Shown piece by piece: positions 24,620-34,642 of a stretch of 64,000 nt of DNA. Numbering within the stretch: the first letter of the stretch is position 1; every line of letters begins with the position of its first letter. This DNA is from Fragilariopsis cylindrus CCMP1102 (lineage: Eukaryota; Bacillariophyta; Bacillariophyceae; Bacillariales; Bacillariaceae), in NCBI GenBank assembly GCA_900095095.1, contig FMBT01000394.1, forward strand, positions 1-64,000, given 5' to 3'. A program made the translations under genes and the position numbers. A model generated the notes under the pieces. It searched no databases. It was not told the DNA's origin and was given only the letters and a program-made list of their open reading frames with translations.

Positions 24620-25445
24620 GAACAACAAATAATTCTCACACAACATTATTGTCCTCTCTCTACTGATGAGATCCTCAATTCGTGCATTTGCCTCAAACGT
24701 AGCTTGGGCTAGGAGTTTCTGATTCTCTTTGCCTTGTTCGATCTGGTGCTTTACTGCATTGGCCATTCCAATTGCTTTAAGTGTACCAGCATCATTCTTG
24801 TTGTCGTTGATAGCCTTCGTGAAGTGTGTCTTGAATCTGCTCCAAGTCTTTTCTGCCCGAGTGAGTAGTTTCCACGACCTGATGTCAAGTTTCAGATCAA
24901 TGTGCTCTTTGAACTGATTGAGTCCATGGCGGATGAGGGTTTCATCATCAATAGTTTGATTCAAGGAATCAAGTGCATTCCGTGCATCTTGTACTGCCTT
25001 GTAGTATACTTGTGGAGCTTCGTTCGGATCATATTCATGTTCAAGGATCTTGTGTAACGCTGTTACTTGATCTGCCACATCCTCTGGCTGGACATATTGG
25101 TCCATGAGGTGGTCAAATAGTTCAATTGCAGTGTAACCCACAATGTCGCCATTGTCGTCTTGGAGTTCCAGGAAGTGATAGTCCTTGAAGGCATGCATGA
25201 TCATTTTCTTTGTTGCTGCCTGTGCTAACTTGTATCGGCGCCATGCCATATTAGCTGTCTTGTGGATCTCCAGTAATTGATGTGTGTTGCCACCATATAC
25301 TCCCGGATTGGGTGGTGGTATGATTTGGGAGGAAACTCCTTTCTTTTTCAGCCAGTCGCTGTTGTTCCATACAATGTATGAATGTCCATGATCTGGGTAC
25401 CTTGCGAACCAAGATCTAATCAAGAACCTAGCCCCGTATGGATAC
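24620..25445 (-). mobile_element. Fossil Copia-type (Ty1/copia) gag-like piece
   Basis: The minus strand carries a fragment resembling the gag region of diatom Copia-like elements, with helical stretches such as AWRRYKLAQAATKKMIM and ELFDHLMDQYVQPEDV. It is only part of an element: no long terminal repeats, protease or integrase adjoin it. It meets an oppositely oriented pol piece at about 25390-25450. It is broken, by large deletion and at least one rearrangement. The readable stretch suggests it is moderately old rather than ancient. Confidence 0.65.
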
Positions 25446-26625
25446 CACCCAGTGAAAAGAACTCCAGGCCTATGGGAACACGAAACAAGAAAGACTACAT
25501 TCACACTAGTAGTTGATGACTTTGGAGTGCAATATTTCAGCAAAGAAGATGCAGACCACTTAATCGATGCAATCATAAGCAAGTTATCCAGTCAAAGTCG
25601 ATTGGACTGGATCAAAATATATTGGAATAGATTTGGCTTGGAATTATGAAAAAGGAGAAGTAATATTATCAATGAAAGGTTATGTGATCAAAGCACTGAA
25701 AGAATTTCAACACAAGAAACCAACCAAACCATTTGATGCACCAGCCAAGTTTCACCAACCAGAATTTGGACAAAAAGTGCAGTATGAAAGACAAGATATA
25801 TCAGAAAAATTATCATCAAAACAAATAAAAACAATACAAGAAGTGTGTGGAAAGTTCCTGTACACAAGCAGAGCAATTGATGGGACCATGCATCATACAC
25901 TAAATGAATTATGCATTGCAGCAACAAAAGGAACACAAGAAACACAAGATGTATTAAAATACTTCCTAAATTACTGTGCAACTCATCCTGAAGCAGAGAT
26001 CATCTACAGAGCAAGTGACATGATATTGACAGTCGACAGTGATGCAGCCTATCAAGTAGCACCAAAATCAAGAAGCCGAGCATCAGGATACCACTATCTA
26101 GGAGATATGGATGGATTACTGTTCAATGGAGCAGTTTTCATTTTAGCAAAAGTAATAAAAGCAGTCATGCAATCAGCAGCAGAGGCAGAATGTGGTGCCC
26201 TGTACATGAATGCAAAAGAAGTAATGCCAATGAGAACAACATTAGAAGAATTAAAACATCCACAGCCACCAACGCCTATGAGAACAGACAACAGCACAGC
26301 CGATGGAATAATGAACAAGACAGTTAAACAGAAAGCATCAAAATCAATGGACATGAGATTTTACTTTGTACAGGACAGGGTAGAACAGAAACAACTCTAG
26401 CAGACTACCAATCAAAAGTACAACCAACATCAGTACACAGAGCACTAAGACCAAAATACCTATATGAAGAAGGCAAAAGCCCAGCTACACTGCAAGGGTG
26501 TGATGAGATCCTCAAATCACTAGCACGCGGGACTAAGACAGTTACCCCGTTACTAGCTAAAACAGCGCAGCAGCAACAACACCTCAACCACTTAATAAAG
26601 CAGATTGCCTATCCAGTGGAATAAG
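25395..26625 (+). mobile_element. Fossil Copia-type pol piece (end of reverse transcriptase plus RNase H)
   Basis: This plus-strand fragment contains the end of a Copia-type reverse transcriptase (words FTLVVDDFGVQYF and CGKFLYTSRAIDGTMHHTL). It also holds the RNase H part (VDSDAAYQVAPKSRSRASGY, AAEAECGALYMNAKE, MRTDNSTADGI). The protease, integrase and most of the reverse transcriptase are absent and I could not find terminal repeats. It is a broken remnant with a few breaks, lying head-on to the gag-like piece and inside the degenerate array. Confidence 0.8.
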
Positions 26626-27865
26626 AGTTGCAATAGGAATGGCTAAGATAGATAGCTCATAATAACTTTAGACATTAGTTAATAACCAAAGTATACGCTA
26701 TATCGTAGCTCAACATCTACTACCTATCAATATTCAACCTTTTTTACAAGAAGTACAGGACAAATTCTATCACGCAGGAGCAGTTCTTTGTTGTTGTTCA
26801 GTCCATACTATTTAGGTGACAGGAATAGAACAACAAACATATGATATGTGCACGAATCAGGAGGTTACCAATGTTACTGTGCCACCTTACATCAGAACAA
26901 ATTCTAGCTTAGCAGTCCTCCTTGCAGTTGATTTGATGTTATAGACAGGAATATAATGCACATGCACCACAGAGTGGATCAGGATCAACCAATGATACAC
27001 ACAAAATTGGTGCACTTTACCTCTATACAAACTCACCTGGAAATTTTACATGGAATGCACATCAAATTCACACACTGCTGCTGCTATCCTTGCATTTGGT
27101 CTGAAATTGTTGACAGGAATAGAGCCCCTAAACATTTACGGTGCAATTTCACTTAAAACCTCAACAATGAAACATTATGTACATGCATTGGACAAATGCA
27201 CAACAAGTTCTCATACTGCTACTGCTTTGCAATTGATTTGATATTGTTGAAAGGAACAGGAAAAGATGCATTATGCACTCATGAGTGAATCCACCAGTGA
27301 AATAATAATAGTGTTGTCCTTTACTTACCTCAATGTAACATTTATGAGAAGCGCACAACAAATACTTGTCACATCCCAACAGTCCAGTTTGCTGTTTTAT
27401 ACTTTTCAACAGGATTAGACAGACCCATAATGCACCAACTAGACAAACCCATAATGCATCATACCACCAACATTTTTGTAGCTATTGCATCATCACCTTT
27501 ATAGCGATTCTTGTTGTTGTTGATTTGATATTGTTGACAGAGATAGAACCTACACTGTATGATGTGTTGCATCCAACCTGTATGTACATGTATCAGGATA
27601 AGATCCAGCAAACAAGTAATAATTGTAATAATAGGTGTTGTTACTATTAGGATAGGAGGCAAGTTCCCTCCTTACTATACAACTAACTGTTTTATACTTC
27701 CTTTTTATTATGACACAAGACCTACAGCATTACTGATCATTCTCAAATTGCCCCCCTCAAAATGCAAATGAAATGCAAATAACTGCATGGGTTGACACAA
27801 TAACTAATAATAGGAAGAACACTGAGCACAAACTGATGTATCACAAACTGCACATTATATATTAA

Positions 27866-27879
27866 GGGGGGGGGGGGGG
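27866..27879 (+). repeat. 14-base G homopolymer
   Basis: An uninterrupted G14 run in otherwise AT-rich DNA, at the right edge of the degenerate array. Its length is likely unreliable in any assembly. Confidence 0.9.
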
Positions 27880-28206
27880 AAGCAGTGTTGTAATGTTTAG
27901 TTTAATAGGGAAGAATTTCTTCTCCGAACATGCTGAAGTAAGTAGTGCAAGCAACTAACTTATGGATTCAATTTACAGGGCAGATGGCAACAAGCAAGTT
28001 TTACAGGTTTTTAAACCTACTGCCATGTTGCGGTCAAGCTTTTTTGAGAGGATACTTGGAAGACAATTATGTTGTATCACAGTATGGTGATGATAGGACC
28101 AGTCCAGTATGCCAGGTTCTACTCCACCTTTTCTAGAACTACTGTGGAAATCATTCTGGACTAAGCCGTGTTTTGTTATTTAATTTCATAGAAGTGGATT
28201 TTTTTG

Positions 28207-28633
28207 AAACTGTACCAGTCCAGTGTGTGTTGCTACCATACCCTACACAAATACATACACACTGTCTTGCTTTCTTCTATTCTGTAAACCAATGCAACGC
28301 AAAGATTAAATCTACCAAGACAAATTTCATGTGCTGAAGCTGAACAAGCAGTGAAAATGGATGTGGTTGCTGGTAAGGTAGGTAATGTACCACTAGAAGT
28401 TCTGGAAATTTGTTACAATGCATTCAATTTCAACTGTACCAGTCCAATGTGTGTTGCTACCATACCCTACACGAATACATACACACTGGCTTGCTTTCTT
28501 CTATTCTGTAAACCCATGCAACGCAAAGATTAAATCTACCAAGACAAATTTTATGTGCTGAAGCTGAATAAGCAGTGAAAATGGATGTGGTTGCTGGTAA
28601 GGTAGGTAATGTACCACTAGAAGTTCTGGAAAT
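28207..28633 (+). repeat. 225-bp tandem repeat, two copies
   Basis: Copies start at 28207 and 28432 with AACTGTACCAGTCCA. They run almost identically for about 200 bp to CACTAGAAGTTCTGGAAAT, with only a few single-base differences. A partial third start (GCATTCCATTTTGACTGTAG) follows near 28648, so the array may once have been longer. No gene is seen in it. Confidence 0.88.
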
Positions 28634-28649
28634 CCTCTATATTGATTGC

Positions 28650-29050
28650 ATTCCATTTTGACTGTAGCTGTTGGAATATTATGCAGGAATACTGAACACT
28701 TTCTTTTGCTCTTACTATTCATTCTCAAAGTGCCCCTCAGATGCTAACACTGGGATGGGAAATGATTGTGCATACAAACTACTTCTACTACTACTACCTC
28801 CCTTAATTGTTGAAACACAAAAAGTCCTACATGTACACGAGCTATTGATCGTAGTAGCTACAATATAATGTATCGTGCACTGCGGCAAGGTAGGCACGTA
28901 TATAGACAGGTATGATTTAATTTATTTGTTTTAAAGGAATTTTACTCATATACTATTGACTATGTTGTTCATTCATTTCATCGATTCACCTGTTATCAAC
29001 TTTCATTATCATTTTCTTCATCTGAATTATTCCCTTCTTATTTATTGCAT
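28650..29050. other. Intergenic, nothing seen
   Basis: AT-rich spacer between the 225-bp repeats and the 3' end of the C2-domain gene. Confidence 0.5.
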
Positions 29051-29735
29051 TTATTCCGAATAACTGATCTCAACAACGAGCATACCATTCTTACGAAGTA
29101 AGTTACGATCAATTGTCCTTTCAATACGTTTAGGTGATCTTGTCAGACCTTCCTTTTCTAAATGGATTTTGCATTTTCCACACTTATCGTCACGTGAGCC
29201 AACATCATCATCAAATACCTTCAATGACAATTCCATATTATTTAATGTTGGAATATTGAATGTAAATTCTTCATCCCATACAGGATTTCTTTCACCCTTT
29301 TTGGTGCTTGTTTTTTGCATACCATAATCCTTATCACGGATCTAATAGTACAACAACAACGATTTTTTAAATTTAAGGAAAGAAGGATGAGACATGTTAG
29401 ATTTGTTTTTGACAAAGGATATTCATTAAGACGAAATAAGACATCGTCATCAATCATCCCTCGCATGCGTACATCATACAACGAGCAATACAGAAGACAA
29501 TCCAAAACACAAGGGCGGCGGCGGCGTCAAAACGTAAAACCAAGATCGCACATCACGAACAACATCTGACTCACGAAAGTCAACGAAACAAACAAACAAA
29601 CAGAACGTAAAAAAAAAAGACACGTACCATGTTATCTTGTTCAAGTGTAATTTCTACATAAGGATCAGTCTTTCCAACGAAATCTTTATCGGCCAAGTTA
29701 GTTGCCTTAATAACTTTGACAGTAAGAACACCCAT
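29051..29735 (-). CDS. Single C2-domain protein; two exons
   Basis: Exons 29735-29628 and 29341-29051 (GT-AG, phase 0) give 132 residues that are almost entirely one C2 domain. It starts MGVLTVKVIKATNLADKD, with first-loop aspartates at ADKDFVGKTDPYVEI. The core is NPVWDEEFTFNI, the acidic loop is FDDDVGSRDDKCG, and it ends MLVVEISYSE. The aspartates in both loops are those that bind calcium, so calcium-dependent binding to acidic phospholipids at a membrane is likely. There is no signal peptide, membrane segment or partner domain. This resembles the small C2-only proteins of plants and algae. The start is the first ATG and puts the first beta strand at residue 3. Confidence 0.9.
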
Positions 29736-30694
29736 GATTGCTTATGATTCTACTTATTTGTTAGTTGAGAGAGTAGTGCGTAGGTGTGTTTGATTTTGAG
29801 ATTATGGGAAGAGAGGAATGACTGATTGATATACGGTACTGGACAGTATGTACGTGATATAAGATATTTGACTCGACTCATATCACAGAGGAAGCAAAAT
29901 ACTACTGAAGAAAATCTAAATCAAGCGATAAAAGTAAAGCGATAGTATCACTCAGTCGTCGACTCATCGAAATCTTTCTTACATCCAGTACATACCGGTA
30001 GGTAAGAAGCAAATCAACAACACAAGATCGTGTCGATCACGAGTGAGAAATACACGCTATCACAATCACTCAAAAAGAAAGATCCAATTCGGAGTCGTGA
30101 ACGCGATGAACAGCATCGTATACACCATAGTGAAGCCGTTGATTTAGAACATTATCAGTTTTCACTCGTGCCAAAATTTTGTTTCGTGATTGAATCGAAT
30201 GAATCAATCATCTACCGCGTGGACCGAACTCGAGCTAGGATTTGTGAAAAAGAGATCGAGCTCGTGCTTAATAATCAACTTTCTCCCTATTACGATCCCT
30301 ATGGTATAATCTTATGTTTTGTATATATTATTGGTAGTCAGTATGTATGAACATACGGAAAAAATGAAAAAAATGGCGTAAGTCTAGAATTACCCCGCGA
30401 AAAGCGCATAAACCCCATAATTTTAATTCATCACAAAATCTACATGATATTTTTTTCGTGACCAGATGACGAACATTTGGGGGAGAAGGAAGTATCTTAT
30501 TACGAGCAGAAGACGGCATTCGCCTGTCAATACCTACTAGACAGAAAAGCCAGAAGGACCCACAACAAAGTAAACAGAGTTCAAACGTTATTGGTTGAAT
30601 TGTCTCTGTCTTCTCTTTCGATACAGTAGTACACGACTATGTTATGTTATGTAATCTAATGTGTTTATTTTATTTATTTGGTTTATACACTACA
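29736..30694. other. Intergenic, nothing firm
   Basis: This contains the 5' flank of the C2 gene and the 3' flank of the phosphatase gene. A 106-residue plus-strand frame at 30030-30350 begins with GTG and resembles no family, so I do not call it. Confidence 0.5.
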
Positions 30695-31783
30695 CTATAT
30701 TATACCCGGAGGCGGAGGTAGACACGGTCCAATTTCAATTTTGGTATTGTTGTTGGAAGACGTGGACGACGACGCTTTTGTTATTGCTGCTGTAGGAATA
30801 GGAGGAAGTTCCGGTCCTATATCAGTATTACTACTACTACTATTACTACTTGTAGAAGGTGGAAGTTCTGGTCCAACAACAACATCAACACCAACACCAA
30901 CTGATGGACCTATCTTGTTCGTCGTATTTGTATCACCAGGGGTATTTTTACCATATCCATTATTATAAACAGCTGAGTTGTTGTGGGTGCTGTAGTCTTC
31001 TTTCGATTTCGATACAACAACGATCGGTCCTATTACGGAGGAGGAGGATGGTCCTATTGGCGGTCCTATGGATGCTGATGCTGGTCCTATTGCTGCTGCT
31101 GCTGCTGCTGCTGATAACGGCGGCTTTGCAGGTCCGATACTAGGCCGCTCGACAGTTGTTGTACGTGTACGTTTACGCTTCTTGTTGTCCAATTCATCTT
31201 CTTTATTATCCCCTTGTTCGCTTTTCCCTTTACCTTTTTTATTATCACCTTCTTTTGATTTTTGCTGTCTTTCATTATATAATTCAATATCACGTTTTTT
31301 TAAATACATATCAAATGCAGGTATTGGTTGTACTTGTGGTCGTCTTTGTCTTATTAATGCTAATGCATTACTGTATCTCATATGACGTTTCGACATTAGA
31401 TATAATATAATACCTGTAGTTGATCGTGATATACCACGTGAACAATGAACAAATACATTACCATAATATAATCCATTTGTTATAAATTTTATTATATCAT
31501 TTTCATATCCTTTTCCACTCAGTTCAGAAACAGATATTGATGAATCATATATTGGTATACGTTTATATTTTAAATTACATTTGGAGGAACTTTCAAAATA
31601 ATTTGGTACACCAGCCTCAATATTAGTTTGTTTGGTTGGTGTTATATTTAATACATGTGTTATCTTCCATCTAGTAATTAATTTATCATAATCTTTTGCT
31701 TCTACTTTTCCACCTATATATATTGAATGACGTATATTGGATGATGATGATGATGATACATCAAACGTTGCAACAAGACTCAT
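30695..31783 (-). CDS. Dual-specificity protein phosphatase with GPALPP-like tail
   Basis: This single-exon gene has 362 residues. Residues 18-165 form a dual-specificity phosphatase domain: IYIGGKVEAKD, ITHVLNITPT, the general-acid Asp80 in IPIYDSS and the P-loop VHCSRGISRS with Cys114 and Arg120. ALALIRQRRPQVQPIPAF follows, which is the usual NxG/QP block after the P-loop. Lys/Glu-rich residues 170-205 look like a nuclear signal. The remaining 150 residues are low-complexity but repeat IGP at least eight times and end with VGPELPP, IGPELPP and IGPCLPP, close to the GPALPP motif of the GPALPP1 family. It should remove phosphate from Ser/Thr/Tyr on a protein, or possibly on RNA or lipid. The tail suggests nuclear or RNA-processing partners, but that is inference. 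Confidence 0.88.
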   Translation of the reverse strand: MSLVATFDVSSSSSSNIRHSIYIGGKVEAKDYDKLITRWKITHVLNITPTKQTNIEAGVPNYFESSSKCNLKYKRIPIYDSSISVSELSGKGYENDIIKFITNGLYYGNVFVHCSRGISRSTTGIILYLMSKRHMRYSNALALIRQRRPQVQPIPAFDMYLKKRDIELYNERQQKSKEGDNKKGKGKSEQGDNKEDELDNKKRKRTRTTTVERPSIGPAKPPLSAAAAAAAIGPASASIGPPIGPSSSSVIGPIVVVSKSKEDYSTHNNSAVYNNGYGKNTPGDTNTTNKIGPSVGVGVDVVVGPELPPSTSSNSSSSNTDIGPELPPIPTAAITKASSSTSSNNNTKIEIGPCLPPPPGII

Positions 31784-33038
31784 AATATAATACTGTTATG
31801 ACAAAAAAGAAATAAATAAAATTTAAACCCCCCGATCGAGATGGAGGAGTACGTATGGCAGTAACGAAAAAAAGAAAAATGTGACGATGAATGAATATAG
31901 GAATTATCTCTCCTTTCGTTGTCAGTACTATGTTTCCTTGCATATAGTATATAATATGCTGCCTCGTCGTTTGTCTCCTGATACTCTCTCTCTCTCTCTC
32001 TCTCTGTGTCGTTTCCTATGTTTATGCCGTGTATGATGGTTCGATGTGTCGTTTACAGTTGTTATTTGTCTTGTTTAGAGTTGTGCTTTGAAGCAAGCAA
32101 AGAAGCATGTAATTTTGCTGTTGCTGGAAGTAAGTCGAATTGTAAGTAAATAAAGGCTAAGTAAGAAGGACTAAGTAAGTGTTTTCCCTTGTCACAGTTG
32201 CTTGCTGAAAATTCAAATTCACATTCCCCAGCGCGCGCTAAATGCGGTGGCTGCACGGAGGAAGTACATGCTGAAAGGGAGAAGGAAAACGCGACGAACG
32301 AGCCAGTCGAATCTAGAATCAATCTAGTGATATTAATTACAACTCCCTTCCTGCTTGGGAAGGAATTCAATCGAATAGGAATCACACGAAAAGGGAGATC
32401 TCGTACAACTCCCTTCCTGCTTGGGAAGGAATTCAATCGAATTCTCGTACAACTCCCTTCCTGCTTGGGAAGGAATCGAATAGGAATCACACGAAAAGAG
32501 AGATCTCGTACGCGAAGAACGAGACGAATCTAGTGATATTATTACAACTCGCGTCCTGCCTGGGAAGGATTCGAATAGGAATGCATCACACGAAAAGGAA
32601 TATCTCTTACCGGGTATAGTACAATGAATTCAATTATAGTACTGTATTATCATACGACGTAGCATTTTTCTGTGATAAACTCTCCAAGTCTGTAGAAACC
32701 ACCATCAATATTCTCACAATTTACACGAGTCGAATCGAATCTAGTGATATTATTACAATTCGCGTCCTGCCTGGGAAGGATTCGAATAGGAATGAATCAC
32801 ACGAAAAGGAATATCTCGTACCGGGTATAGTACAATGAATTCAATTTTACAGTACTGTATTATCATACAACGTATCGCAGACGTATTTTTTGTGATAACT
32901 CTCCGCTCTCCGAGTCTGTAGAAACCACCATCAATATTCTCATAATTTACAATCTATTTGATTAAAAAGAACCCTCAGTAAAACAAACACACAAGAATTG
33001 CTTCAATCATCAATCCAAAAAAAATTAAATCTAATAAC
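31784..33038. other. Repeat-rich leader upstream of ice-binding gene 1
   Basis: This stretch has a (TC)n run at 31985-32004, five copies of a ~26-bp word with an imperfect hairpin between 32339 and 32785, and a ~200-bp block repeated at 32527-32735 and 32740-32950. No gene is seen. The second large block ends about 90 bp before the ATG. Confidence 0.7.
32339..32950 (+). repeat. Nested direct repeats upstream of ice-binding gene 1
   Basis: The word ACAACTCCCTTCCTGCTTGG followed by GAAGGA starts at 32339, 32405 and 32449. It recurs as AACTCGCGTCCTGCCTGGGA near 32545 and, with one change, near 32757. Each copy can fold (CTTCC/GGAAG). The last two copies begin two ~200-bp blocks sharing ACACGAAAAGGAATATCTC, TACCGGGTATAGTACAATGA and CTGTAGAAACCACCATCAAT. 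The order resembles a promoter region that has been duplicated. Confidence 0.85.
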
Positions 33039-33806
33039 ATGATGAAATTGAATCTCTTTATTCTCTCTATGACCGCAGCAATGGGTAATGCAAGAATTTT
33101 GGGGACTACAAATGGCATCTGTAGTGTCGATCTTGGAAAGGCTGGCGATTACACTATCCTATCAAAGGCTGGTATCTCCACCGTTCCAGACTCGGTTATT
33201 ACCGGCAACATCGCCGTATCTCCCATCGCTGCTACTGCCATCACTGGATTTAGCTTGACCGCAGATCCTACAAACAAACATTCGTTTTCTACCCAGGTCG
33301 CGGGCCAAGGCAAAGTCTATGCGGCGGACTACGCTGTTCCTACTCCTGCTCTTTTGACTACCGCAGTTAGCAACATGGAGAATGCGTACGAAATCGCCAA
33401 GGCATGTACCCCCAATTTTTCTAAAGTAGATGGTGAAATTGGTGGAACGACGTTTAATACACCCGGTGTCTACACTTACAAGGAAGGTATTACTATCAAT
33501 GATCATGTCACCTTCGAGGGCGGTCCAGATGATGTCTTCATCATTCAGACAACAAACGGGTTTTTGCAAGCTGCGGGCAAAGAAATGCGTCTCATTCCTG
33601 GTCCCTTAGGCGGTAGTCCTCCGTTGGCATCGAATATCATCTGGCAGATTGCAGAGGCTGTTATTGTTGAAAAATCTGCAAAAGTGAAGGGCACACTCTT
33701 GGCTGCAACAAGTGTTACAATGAAAACTGGTTCCAGTTTGAACGGCCGTATCCTTGCTCAGACGGCCGTCGTCCTTCAGAAATCGACCATTACCGGTCCT
33801 GCATAA
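33039..33806 (+). CDS. Ice-binding protein (DUF3494), copy 1
   Basis: This single-exon gene of 255 residues begins with a signal peptide (MMKLNLFILSMTAAMGNA). The rest is one DUF3494 ice-binding domain: ILSKAGISTVPDSVITGNIA, SPIAATAITGF, GEIGGTTFNTPGVYTY, FIIQTTNGFLQAAGKE, SNIIWQIAEAVIVEKSAKV, then MKTGSSLNGRILAQTAVVL. Proteins of this family are secreted, form a beta-helix and bind ice, so they restrain recrystallisation in brine around sea-ice cells. The family is known to have spread between bacteria, fungi and ice algae by transfer. Coding GC is clearly higher than in neighbouring genes, with many C-ending codons. A second copy lies at 36990-37754; both start with the same first nine codons and the same 5' word TTAAATCTAATA. 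The last 19 codons and stop are repeated beyond the stop. Confidence 0.95.
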   Translation: MMKLNLFILSMTAAMGNARILGTTNGICSVDLGKAGDYTILSKAGISTVPDSVITGNIAVSPIAATAITGFSLTADPTNKHSFSTQVAGQGKVYAADYAVPTPALLTTAVSNMENAYEIAKACTPNFSKVDGEIGGTTFNTPGVYTYKEGITINDHVTFEGGPDDVFIIQTTNGFLQAAGKEMRLIPGPLGGSPPLASNIIWQIAEAVIVEKSAKVKGTLLAATSVTMKTGSSLNGRILAQTAVVLQKSTITGPA

Positions 33807-33894
33807 AAAATCTAACATAATCTTTCTACACTCATCCGACGGCCGTCGTCCTTCCGAAAACGATCATTACTGCATAACAATCTAACTTAATCTT
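33761..33894 (+). repeat. 3' end of ice-binding gene 1 duplicated in tandem
   Basis: The sequence GACGGCCGTCGTCCTTC, with the codons and stop that follow, starts at 33761 inside the gene and again at 33838 after the stop (offset 77). Both copies continue through ATTAC, GCATAA and ATCTAAC.TAATCTT, with several changes in the second. The second copy is not connected to an open frame. Confidence 0.85.
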
Positions 33895-34642
33895 GTACAT
33901 ATTATAGTTTGCAATTTTACATACAATACTTCGAAGTACTATTCATTTTCATACTGTAGTAGCGTGAATTATTGTTTATTTTGATCGTCCAATAGTATTC
34001 TAGAAATAGGAAAGAAATATGTGTGTTCTCCTGTCATGCAGGAATAAATACATCACAGGAAAGAGAACGATAAAATATTATGAGTAAAAAATACACACAG
34101 CAGGAAAGAGAACGAAACGTCGCGTTTTTGTTAATTATGGAAATGATCACTAATAGTAGTGGCGGCGTCGTACGCAATATTCAGCAGTATTTACAGTAAT
34201 GAATATATAATATTTAACAGAAATCTTACTTCGAATTAATGTATCAGAGGACCATGATGGTTCACATTAAGAATATTTAGTAGCGTTTGTTTCGACCCAA
34301 ATGTTTTAAATTAACCTCCCCCCGCCCCCCTTTTAAATTAAATTTTTTTCGACACCACAAAAATGGTTGAAATAAAAATAAAATTCACGAAGAAATTCGA
34401 CATCATCTTTGCTTTGCTCTAATTGCATACCGTATGCCGATATTTTTTCTCTCTCCAGACCTTCCAAAGCAAAGAATAGAAAGCATGTTCAACCATACTT
34501 CGTAAGAGGAGTTCAAAACAACAACCATTCACACACACACAGAGAGAGAAGGAGAGAGAGAGAGAGAGAGAGTCAGTTGTCGTCGATTGATTCACGTAGT
34601 AGTAAAAGAAGAGGGACTAAAATATAACAAAATAAAAATACA
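33895..34642. other. Intergenic
   Basis: AT-rich spacer with a C-rich stretch near 34316-34331 and an (AG)n run at 34541-34571 just before the oxygenase gene. No gene is seen. Confidence 0.55.

Larger units (their letters stand above)
24190..27660. repeat. Degenerate ~140-bp tandem array, interrupted by Copia-type fossils
   Basis: A word like GTTGACAGGAATAGAACC recurs near 26820, 26944, 27115, 27251, 27406 and 27537 (spacing about 124-171). It also occurs, more worn, near 24268 and 24522. A second shared block, GAGTGAATC...GTTGTCCT...CCTCAATG, occurs at 24321-24400 and again at 27293-27367 in the same orientation. So the same array appears on both sides of the Copia-type pieces. No coding function is visible. 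Confidence 0.6.

Noticed and set aside
30030-30350. 106-residue plus-strand frame
   Set aside because: It begins at GTG, has no family resemblance and overlaps the flank of the phosphatase gene; composition is like random AT-rich sequence.
32339-32480. Regular repeats that might suggest a CRISPR array
   Set aside because: Spacing is uneven, spacers are not unique and the host is a eukaryote.
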